From NCBI GenBank assembly GCA_021842405.1, contig JAKBZR010000018.1, positions 1 through 43,714 on the forward strand: 43,714 bases of DNA, read 5' to 3'. Made by a program: the position numbers and the translations under genes. Positions 9,165 through 15,850 of this stretch are shown piece after piece. The stretch comes from a bacterium (GTDB lineage: Bacteria; Armatimonadota; Chthonomonadetes; Chthonomonadales; JAMCWF01). The stretch's first letter is position 1. The number at the start of each line of letters is the position of its first letter. The notes under the pieces are model-generated. The model saw only the letters and a program-made list of their open reading frames with translations, ran no database searches and was not told the DNA's origin.

Positions 9165-9246
9165 GTTTTATTAATGGTAATCCCTAAATCGTCTGAACCA
9201 CGATTTATGGGATTAAAGGATGACCGTGATTGAAACGGGTAGGAAT

Positions 9247-9445
9247 GAGTTCAGTTCTGTGGGAATCATTTACGACCATATTGGATGCACCCCCACCCTA
9301 ACCCTCCCCCGTAAACGGGGGAGGGGATTAAGAGGGACTGGGGGGGGCAAGATAAAAGCGCCGCCGCTAAACTCCCTCTCCCTCCCCGCTTGCGGGGAGG
9401 GCTGGGGTGGGGTCGAACGAAAATCATTCCCGCAAAACTGAACTG
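9247..9445. mobile_element. Family A element, complete copy
   Basis: About 200 bp bounded by inverted repeats: left AGTTCAGTTCTGTGGGAATC (from 9248) and right, read on the other strand, AGTTCAGTTTTGCGGGAATG (ending 9444). The inside holds two opposed CCCTCCCC-type cores. It has no coding capacity. The right end abuts the stop codon (9446-9448) of the NlpC/P60 gene. Confidence 0.8.
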
Positions 9446-10306
9446 TTACACGGGTAGATGCCTCGTCGGCCGCTCTACCGTCTTCCCCGCCAGAACCCGC
9501 CGACTGCATCGCCAGCGGCGCTGGTAGTACTCCTCCGATAGGGAGCTTACATGGACCCCCCAATTCCCTGATGAGTGAATGAAAAGGCCATCGCCGATTG
9601 CCATCCCGACGTGGGTGATCGTGCGCCCGCGGCTATCGGGTTGATCCTGCCCAAAAAAGAGCAGGTCGCCCGCTTGAAGTTCGCCCGCTGAAACACGGAC
9701 CGATCCCTCCCACTCGGCTTGCAGATAGGCGTCCCGCGGCATGAGAATACCATGCTGGCGGTAGACGCGCTGGGTAAATCCGGAGCAATCAATCCCGAAG
9801 GTGGAGATCCCGCCCCACAAATAGGGGACGCCCAGCAGCCGCATGCCCGTCTCAATGACGCGCCGGACATTTGGTCGGTGAGATTCGGGGATTGGGGCGA
9901 GATCCTTTCGTTCCATCCGCCCGGTCCGGCCGTCCGGCAGCGTCACTATAGCCGTGCCACCCTTTTCAAGCTCCACCATCACTATCGAGCCCATTGCCAT
10001 GACCGCCACGGTCTGATCGTGCCGCTCCATTTTCCACAGCGTGGCATAGGCGCTCCGTATTTGGGCGTATCGTGGGTAGCCGGGACAGTGGTTCGAAAGT
10101 TGGGGTGGCGTATATTCCCCCACCAGGCTGTCTGCCCATATCCAGCCGCTGTAACCATATTCGGTGCGGGCCTCCACGAAACCGTTTCGTTCGGATTGTG
10201 CCTCAACCCACTCCCCCATCAATGCCTGGCTGATCCTTTCCGAACGAATATCGGGATATGCCAGCATATCGGTTACCGTGCGGATGACGATTCGGCGAGA
10301 TGGCAT
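9446..10306 (-). CDS. NlpC/P60 cysteine peptidase with SH3-like domains (YkfC-type)
   Basis: 286 residues; ATG at 10306 with AGGGGAG 6 bases upstream. Two SH3-like segments (about residues 8-65 and 80-138; GYSGWIWADSLVGEY is typical) precede the NlpC/P60 domain at ~145-275. The catalytic Cys174 lies in GIDCSGF, His232 in THVGMAIG and a polar third residue near His244 (FIHSSG). No signal peptide is seen, so it probably works in the cytoplasm, as YkfC does, splitting gamma-D-Glu-diamino acid bonds in recycled cell-wall peptides. YkfC relatives are usually slightly longer (~300). Transcribed alone, against its neighbours. A family A element touches its 3' end. Confidence 0.88.
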   Translation of the reverse strand: MPSRRIVIRTVTDMLAYPDIRSERISQALMGEWVEAQSERNGFVEARTEYGYSGWIWADSLVGEYTPPQLSNHCPGYPRYAQIRSAYATLWKMERHDQTVAVMAMGSIVMVELEKGGTAIVTLPDGRTGRMERKDLAPIPESHRPNVRRVIETGMRLLGVPYLWGGISTFGIDCSGFTQRVYRQHGILMPRDAYLQAEWEGSVRVSAGELQAGDLLFFGQDQPDSRGRTITHVGMAIGDGLFIHSSGNWGVHVSSLSEEYYQRRWRCSRRVLAGKTVERPTRHLPV

Positions 10307-10407
10307 ATCGCACTCCCCTTTATAATTAGACCCGGTTCATTCGCGTCGGCCAGATTACCGATTATGGATTATATTGTATCGCAAGTTCCGCCCCTATCGG
10401 TGGGTAA

Positions 10408-10523
10408 GAGTTCAGTTTTATGGGAGTGATTTGTCGTAGCATTAACCGCCCCCTCCGTGGGGAGGGTTGGGGTGGGGTGGGGCGATCAATCCTGCCACAA
10501 ATCATTCCCGTAGAACTGAATTC
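10408..10523. mobile_element. Family A element, short copy
   Basis: 116 bp. Left end GAGTTCAGTTTTATGGGAGT, right end (other strand) GAATTCAGTTCTACGGGAAT. The core is GGGGAGGGTTGGGGTGGGG. It lies between the divergent NlpC/P60 and crp/fnr genes. Confidence 0.78.
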
Positions 10524-10560
10524 TCTCGAACTTTTCCCCCACTTGCCATAATCGGCGCTT

Positions 10561-10574
10561 ATGATATAAATCAT
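10561..10574. promoter_or_regulatory. FNR-like palindrome, distal box
   Basis: ATGAT-ATAA-ATCAT, a perfect palindrome with the spacing of FNR/CRP-family sites (FNR consensus TTGAT-N4-ATCAA). Its centre is 42 bp from that of the proximal box, about four helical turns, so two dimers would bind the same face of the DNA. Confidence 0.65.
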
Positions 10575-10602
10575 ACAGTTGCGCCTGGAGATGTCAAAGT
10601 AT

Positions 10603-10631
10603 ATGATTTAGATCATGATCTGTGTTATAAT
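10603..10631 (+). promoter_or_regulatory. crp/fnr promoter with an FNR-like box over the -35 region
   Basis: ATGAT-TTAG-ATCAT (10603-10616) is the second palindrome. A perfect TATAAT lies at 10626-10631, and the -35 position (10603-10608) falls inside the box. Occupation by the regulator would therefore be expected to block polymerase, meaning negative autoregulation, unless the real start lies elsewhere. The leader to the ATG at 10776 is about 140 bases, longer than needed; I see no known riboswitch in it. Confidence 0.6.
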
Positions 10632-10775
10632 TCACAATTGAAAGAGTGAAATCCTTTTTGCTATGTCCAGCGGATGGATTTCTTACCATAACGGCTAAGG
10701 GATAACGTAGGTTAGTGTGAAAACCGACATTTACGCAATGGATCAACTGCTGAATAGTGTAAAGAAGGTGATAGT

Positions 10776-11570
10776 ATGTCGGACCGGTTGGCTTTTTTGC
10801 AGAGCATTCCGATCCTGGCCGATATGCCGATTGAGGAGATAGCACAACTTGAATCACAAGTTTCCGAGCGGAAATACAAATCGGGCGTAGAGATTTTCAG
10901 CGAAGGGGGCGAAGCCTTCGCAATCGGCGTCATTCTTCGGGGTCGCGCTAAAGTGGTCAAGCACTCAGCGCTCGGGCGCGATATAACGGTTGCGATCCTG
11001 AAGCCGGGCGATATTTTCGGCGAAGTTTGCCTCTTTCTGGCAGACCGAATTTATACCTCATCGGTAATCGCCATCACGCCGATTACCGCACTTTTCATTC
11101 CACATAGCCAGGTTGTCGAGGCCCTCAATGAATCCCCTCTCTTCGCCAAACGCCTCATCGCGGCGGTGTCACGCCGTCTCTGCTACACGCAGGAGATGCT
11201 CCGGTTTTTAGTCACTGAAGCGGTTGATAAGCGCATCGCTCACCTGCTGATCTACTTGGCGAAAACAACCGGCGTTCAAAGCAACGATCGCGCCTTAATT
11301 ACCACTCCACTTACCCGCCACGAGATCGCCGATCTGGCCGGCACCACGGTGGAAACGACCATTCGGGTGTTGAGCCGACTGACGAAGGCGGGGTACATCT
11401 GCACCATCCACGGAAAGCTGGTCCCAAAAGGTTGCCGCCTTTGCGGCATAGATTCATACTGCCATCGCTGTAATAAGATCGTCATTATGCACCTAAGCGC
11501 CCTAAAATCCTTTGCTGAAGATAGTTGCGATTCGAATCAGCAGCTCTGCCCACAACCTTCGATCGTATGA
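10776..11570 (+). CDS. Crp/Fnr-family regulator with a four-cysteine insertion in the wing
   Basis: 264 residues; ATG preceded by GAAGGTGAT. Residues ~10-115 form the cyclic-nucleotide-binding-like sensor (KPGDIFGEVCLF), ~120-150 the dimer helix and ~178-207 the winged helix (TRHEIADLAGTTVETTIRVLSRLTKAG). The recognition segment TVETTIR resembles E. coli FNR TVETISR, keeping the Glu and Arg that read the TGAT half-site. The N-terminal Cys cluster of FNR is absent. Instead Cys220, Cys223, Cys229 and Cys232 form CX2CX5CX2C between the two wing strands, a possible zinc or Fe-S site. It lies upstream of, and reads into, the cytochrome genes, so it probably controls them in response to oxygen, NO, haem or redox state (inference). 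Confidence 0.88.
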   Translation: MSDRLAFLQSIPILADMPIEEIAQLESQVSERKYKSGVEIFSEGGEAFAIGVILRGRAKVVKHSALGRDITVAILKPGDIFGEVCLFLADRIYTSSVIAITPITALFIPHSQVVEALNESPLFAKRLIAAVSRRLCYTQEMLRFLVTEAVDKRIAHLLIYLAKTTGVQSNDRALITTPLTRHEIADLAGTTVETTIRVLSRLTKAGYICTIHGKLVPKGCRLCGIDSYCHRCNKIVIMHLSALKSFAEDSCDSNQQLCPQPSIV

Positions 11571-11700
11571 CGGTTGTCATATTATTTCAGGCCGATCCTG
11601 CGATATGCTAGGTCAACAAAGATTGAAGTGCATCGAACCGATCGTTGTCGTGTTTTGAGATCACCACCGGCTGATGCGGTCCAATTGAGTGGAGGAAATT

Positions 11701-12696
11701 GTGAAATTGAACACAATCAAACAGTTCGGTCAAGGGGTGAAGTACCCCATTATGATGGGTGCGCTGATCGCCTTGGGCGCTCACCTCGCCGCCTCCAGCG
11801 CGCCATCGGATGCCACCTACAAGGGCTCCAAGATTTGCATGATGTGCCACCGTACCATGGATATTTCAAAGACCATCGTCGCCTCCTATGTCCAAACCGC
11901 GCACTACTCCGCGCTGCAGCCGGCAACCAATGCCAATGCGATCGTGGCCGATTTCAGCTCCGCCCCCTTCACGAAAGATAAGGTGGCTTACGTGCTGGGC
12001 GTGGGGCATCGGCAGCAAGCCTATCTGGATGCAAATTTCCAGCTTTTGCCGGCCGAGTGGAGCGTGGCCACCAAGTCTTGGGTGAAAGTGGAACCGGTGG
12101 ATGCGAAGGCTCAGTGCATCCGTTGCCACACGACTGGATTTGACGCGACAAACGACACTTGGGTGGAGATGGGAGTTGGCTGCGAGATGTGCCACGGTCC
12201 CGGCAGCACTCACCTGGCAAAAATGGTATCCGCCCCCGACGCGCAAAAGCTGGAAATCGCCAAGCAAACCATCCTGATGCCAAAGGATCTGCCACCCCAG
12301 CGGCTGGATATGATCTGTGGTCAATGCCACTCGGTGGGTAAAGATAAAGACGGGCATCCGTTTCCAGCCTCCTTCCGGCCGGGAGATGATTTGAATGCCG
12401 TCTTTACCCTGGCCCAAGTTACCGGCCCCGGGCGCAATCAGCAATACAACGATTACATTCAAAGTAAGCACTACGCGGCGGGCATCACCTGTATTACCTG
12501 CCATGACCCGCACGGTAATACGGATCAGCCCGATCAGCTTCGGCAGCCGGTCAACCAATTGTGCTTAACCTGCCACAAATCACAAATCACTGACCCGGCC
12601 GCCCATATTCAGCAGCACAAGGGCGCCGCCGATGCGAAATGCTCGGATTGTCATATGCCGCAGGGCCGCCATCTATTCACCAAGCCGGCACCTTGA
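11701..12696 (+). CDS. Seven-haem periplasmic cytochrome c (c554-like)
   Basis: 331 residues from GTG 11701, with GGAGG 5 bases upstream; the GTG at 11689 overlaps that site and is rejected. The signal peptide ends near AASSAPSDA (about residues 1-38). Seven CXXCH haem sites are visible: CMMCH, CIRCH, CEMCH, CGQCH, CITCH, CLTCH and CSDCH. Extra histidines in NDYIQSKHYAAG and HIQQHKG could be distal ligands. The layout is that of the cytochrome c554 / multihaem group, whose members carry electrons in the periplasm and sometimes act on nitrogen compounds. No catalytic Lys-ligated haem (CXXCK) is present, so a carrier role is likelier than a nitrite reductase. First structural gene after the regulator. 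Confidence 0.88.
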   Translation: MKLNTIKQFGQGVKYPIMMGALIALGAHLAASSAPSDATYKGSKICMMCHRTMDISKTIVASYVQTAHYSALQPATNANAIVADFSSAPFTKDKVAYVLGVGHRQQAYLDANFQLLPAEWSVATKSWVKVEPVDAKAQCIRCHTTGFDATNDTWVEMGVGCEMCHGPGSTHLAKMVSAPDAQKLEIAKQTILMPKDLPPQRLDMICGQCHSVGKDKDGHPFPASFRPGDDLNAVFTLAQVTGPGRNQQYNDYIQSKHYAAGITCITCHDPHGNTDQPDQLRQPVNQLCLTCHKSQITDPAAHIQQHKGAADAKCSDCHMPQGRHLFTKPAP

Positions 12697-12881
12697 TGAT
12701 AGCCGCCGAGATGGCAATGGACTGACCTCTGTCAGCAACCAATACGAAGGTTACCGGCATAAATTTTATACCGTGAACCAGCGAACGGTGGGGCGGCTGG
12801 AAAGCCGAACCGAGCTGAGGTGATCCTTTACCAACCGCTCCATCGGATTTGCAGGCCGGTTATTATTGAAGAGATTAATTG

Positions 12882-14972
12882 GTGAAAACGATGATAGCCA
12901 CGCACCGTCCGCGGTACGCGTGGTGGGCACATACATCGATTCTTTTAATGATGATGCTGTCGGGATTACCGGCAAGGGGCGTATCCATCTCCCTCACCAA
13001 TCGCATTTGTTTGAGCTGTCACTCGCGAACGATCGTAAGCGGTTACATTGACCCGGCACGCTACAGCCAATCGGTTCATCGCAATTTAAAGTGCACCGAT
13101 TGCCACCGTGATTTCAGCATCAATCGCCTGCCTCATCCCGCCACCGCTGCACCGGTGAATTGTGTCTCCTGTCATCTTAAAAACAGCGGGCTCGCCGCTC
13201 GATTTGCCGACATCGCCCATCGTTTTAAGATGAGCATCCACCATCAGATAGCGGTTGCGGAGCACACCACCTTGGCTCCCACCTGCGCTACCTGCCACGG
13301 TCGGCATGAAATTTTGCCGGCTTCGGACCCGCGCTCGAAGGTCAACCGGCGAAACATTCCTTTCACCTGCGCCCACTGCCACAATGATCCGCGGCTGGTT
13401 GACCGGTTTCGCATTCCGAAGGGACATGTTTTAATTGAGTATGAAAGAAGCGTGCACGGACAGTTGCTGCTCGGCCAGGGGATGAACCGCGCCGCCGTTT
13501 GCACCGATTGCCATCGTGCCCATGACATTCAGCCGGCCGACGTTGCCGGCTCATCGGTTTCCCGGAATCATATACCGTATACCTGCGGTCGCTGCCATCC
13601 GGATAAGATGACGCGCTATCTGTCCGGAGTGCATGGCCAGGCGTTCTTAAAGGAAGTTCGGGCCGCTCCGGTGTGCACCGACTGCCATGGAGAGCATACG
13701 ATCCGGGCGCCCACCGACCGCACCTCATCGGTATACCCGACCAACATCCCGAATACCTGCGGACGCTGCCACGCCAACAAAGCGATTGACCTGCGCTTCG
13801 GGCTGCCGGCCGATCGGCTTTCGACTTTCCGCAGCTCCTACCACGGAACAGCTTTGACTTACGGGATCGTGACGGTGGCCAATTGCGCGACTTGCCACCG
13901 TGCTCACGAGGTACTGCCCGCCTCGGATCCACGCTCATCCATCAATCCGAAGAACATACCGGCCACCTGCGGCCGCTGCCATAAACACGCCGGCGCTAAC
14001 TTCGCCCGCGGTGAGGTCCACATGGAGGTTACTCCGGCCGGCAACCTGGGCGTCTATCTGATGACCCTCTTTTACCGCGTCGTGATCTGGTCTATGACGA
14101 TCCTCTTTTTTGGGCTGATTGGGCTGGATCTGTGGGCTCGGCGCCGCGAATCCAAGCGTAATCGGGGGGGCGCCTCCGCGCCGGCGGGCCACTCCATTAA
14201 TACGAGCCACGATGCGGCGCGATTGGAGGCGGGCGGGGCAGAAGGCTCATTGGCGAACACTTACGTCGAGCGAATGCCGCTTCAGGTTCGAATTCAGCAC
14301 GTCATCCTGTTGATCAGCGTGGGTACCTTGATGGCGACCGGATTTTTGCTGCAGTACTCACAAACCGACTGGGCTCGCTTTCTGCTGTCGTTTCCTGGCG
14401 GCTTCGAGCTTCGCGCCTGGCTGCACCGAGCCGGCGCTGTCTTACTGATCACGGCCGCGATCTACCATCTCATCTACCTTGCCGTTTCAAAGTCATCCCG
14501 AAAAGACATCATGATGCTGATGCCGAATCGCAAGGATCTCCGCGATTTCACTCACCAACTTCAATACTACTTTGGCTTAGCCCCAGACCGACCTCAATTC
14601 GGCCGGTTCGGCTACGCGGAGAAATTCGAGTATCTCTCCCTTACTTGGGGGACGATCGTGATGGTGGTGACCGGCGCCGTACTCTGGTTTATGAGCGCCG
14701 CTCTGCACTGGCTCCCGCTGTGGGCATGGCAGATGGCGCTGGTTATGCACGGCTTTGAAGCGCTGCTCGCCTTTATCGCGATCGTTACCTGGCACCTCTA
14801 TTGGGTGCATTTCAATCCTTCCGTCTTTCCGATGAGTTCCGTCTGGATTACCGGCAAAATATCGCTCCATCAGATGCGGGAGGAGCATCCGTTGGAGTAT
14901 GAGGAGCTTATGCAACAGCAGTCACAGTTAATGTTAACGGATATCAATGAAGCCGAGCCGATGAGGGACTAG
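12882..14972 (+). CDS. Eleven-haem cytochrome c fused to a membrane cytochrome b (CbcL-like)
   Basis: About 696 residues; GTG 12882 with GAAGAG upstream. The N-terminus is hydrophobic (SILLMMMLSGLPARG), so the c part is outside. Eleven CXXCH sites follow (CLSCH, CTDCH, CVSCH, CATCH, CAHCH, CTDCH, CGRCH, CTDCH, CGRCH, CATCH, CGRCH), several as CXXCHxxH(D/E/T)I. A transmembrane helix (~395-415) and a charged linker lead to a C-terminal 4-helix cytochrome b of the hydrogenase/formate dehydrogenase gamma type (~470-670), with His in RIQHVILL, WLHRAG, IYHLIY and VMHGFEALLAFIAIVTWHLYW. This is the architecture of Geobacter CbcL, an inner-membrane quinol oxidoreductase feeding periplasmic haems. It lies directly before the Rieske and cytochrome b genes. 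The electron acceptor is unknown. Confidence 0.85.
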   Translation: MKTMIATHRPRYAWWAHTSILLMMMLSGLPARGVSISLTNRICLSCHSRTIVSGYIDPARYSQSVHRNLKCTDCHRDFSINRLPHPATAAPVNCVSCHLKNSGLAARFADIAHRFKMSIHHQIAVAEHTTLAPTCATCHGRHEILPASDPRSKVNRRNIPFTCAHCHNDPRLVDRFRIPKGHVLIEYERSVHGQLLLGQGMNRAAVCTDCHRAHDIQPADVAGSSVSRNHIPYTCGRCHPDKMTRYLSGVHGQAFLKEVRAAPVCTDCHGEHTIRAPTDRTSSVYPTNIPNTCGRCHANKAIDLRFGLPADRLSTFRSSYHGTALTYGIVTVANCATCHRAHEVLPASDPRSSINPKNIPATCGRCHKHAGANFARGEVHMEVTPAGNLGVYLMTLFYRVVIWSMTILFFGLIGLDLWARRRESKRNRGGASAPAGHSINTSHDAARLEAGGAEGSLANTYVERMPLQVRIQHVILLISVGTLMATGFLLQYSQTDWARFLLSFPGGFELRAWLHRAGAVLLITAAIYHLIYLAVSKSSRKDIMMLMPNRKDLRDFTHQLQYYFGLAPDRPQFGRFGYAEKFEYLSLTWGTIVMVVTGAVLWFMSAALHWLPLWAWQMALVMHGFEALLAFIAIVTWHLYWVHFNPSVFPMSSVWITGKISLHQMREEHPLEYEELMQQQSQLMLTDINEAEPMRD

Positions 14973-15093
14973 GAACACGATGATGCTTATGCGATTATTG
15001 AAATACTCGCCGAAGTCCGCCATTCGGTCATTGCCGCGAAAGCGGGAATCCAGACCGATGCTTTGTGGCAGGCGGTGATGTTGATGTTCTTCC

Positions 15094-15150
15094 GTCATTG
15101 CGAGAAGCCGCGTACCGGCGACGAAGCAATCTCCTCTTGCCTAAGGGGAT
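15094..15150. repeat. Partial GTCATTGCGAG repeat
   Basis: GTCATTGCGAGAAGCCGCG and GGCGACGAAGCAATCTCC match the left half of the palindromic repeat at 1305. The right half is replaced by the family B element starting at 15151. Confidence 0.65.
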
Positions 15151-15308
15151 GTTGAAAAATATGGGAAAACCCACCGGATCGTCATTCCCGCGAAAGCGGG
15201 AATCCACTCTCCTGCCGATCGGTGGTCCGGTACGATGGCGCTCTGGATTCCGGGTTCCGCTTTGCGGCTCCGGAATGACGACCCGGTGGGTTTTACCGTG
15301 TTTTCAAC
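15151..15308. mobile_element. Family B element, complete copy
   Basis: 158 bp. Left end GTTGAAAAATATGGGAAAAC followed by CCACCGGATCGTCATTCC; right end (other strand) GTTGAAAACACGGTAAAACC then CACCGGGTCGTCATTCC. This gives terminal inverted repeats of about 37 bp with a few mismatches. Inside is the CCGCGAAAGCGGGAATCC palindrome. It has no coding capacity, so it is MITE-like. With the partial repeat it fills the gap between the cytochrome and Rieske genes (14973-15351). Confidence 0.75.
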
Positions 15309-15351
15309 CGCCACTGCGAGCGGTGTGGGTTCAACTATAAGGAGGTGTGAG

Positions 15352-15846
15352 GTGAAACACCCGAATTCAAACAATCGGAAAACAAATAGGCGGCGATTTC
15401 TCTCCTACCTGGTAGGTCTAGCCGGTTTGTTACTGGTCGGTCTGGTTTCGGTTCCAATGGCCGCGCTCAGCCTATTCCCCGCATTCAAGCGGCGCAAGGA
15501 AACATGGCTGGATATCGGTCCGCTGGCCGATGTGGTGCTCGGTGATCCAACCGCATTCACCTACCGTTACAACAACCGAGATGGCTACCTGGATCAGCTC
15601 ATTCGCGGAACCGTCTATGTGGTGGCCGAAAATCTTCAATCGTTCACCGTGTTTTCCAATATTTGCACTCACGCCGGTTGTGCGGTGCGCTGGGAACCCG
15701 ACAAACAGGTGTTTTATTGTCCCTGCCACAACGGCATGTACAACATTAACGGTCAGGTGGCCGCGGGACCGCCGCCGCGCCCATTGGACCGCTTCCCTTA
15801 TAAGGTGGTCGGTGGCCGAATTCTGATCAAGATAAAAGGAGCCTAG
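15352..15846 (+). CDS. Rieske iron-sulfur protein of a bc-type complex
   Basis: 164 residues from GTG 15352, with GGAGG 6 bases upstream; a longer in-frame reading runs into a repeat and is rejected. TNRRRFLSYLVGLAG is a twin-arginine-like signal anchor, as expected for a Rieske protein exported folded. Cluster boxes: CTHAGC (Cys105, His107, Cys110) and CPCHNG (Cys123, Cys125, His126), giving the two Cys and two His ligands and the disulfide pair. It takes electrons from menaquinol at the Qo site of the cytochrome b encoded 4 bases downstream. The length matches short b6f/Rieske proteins of Gram-positive and green bacteria. Confidence 0.93.
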   Translation: MKHPNSNNRKTNRRRFLSYLVGLAGLLLVGLVSVPMAALSLFPAFKRRKETWLDIGPLADVVLGDPTAFTYRYNNRDGYLDQLIRGTVYVVAENLQSFTVFSNICTHAGCAVRWEPDKQVFYCPCHNGMYNINGQVAAGPPPRPLDRFPYKVVGGRILIKIKGA

Positions 15847-15850
15847 AGGG

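Noticed and set aside
13244-13938. Minus-strand frames inside the eleven-haem gene
   Set aside because: They are reverse complements of the repeated CXXCH-coding DNA and have no start signals.
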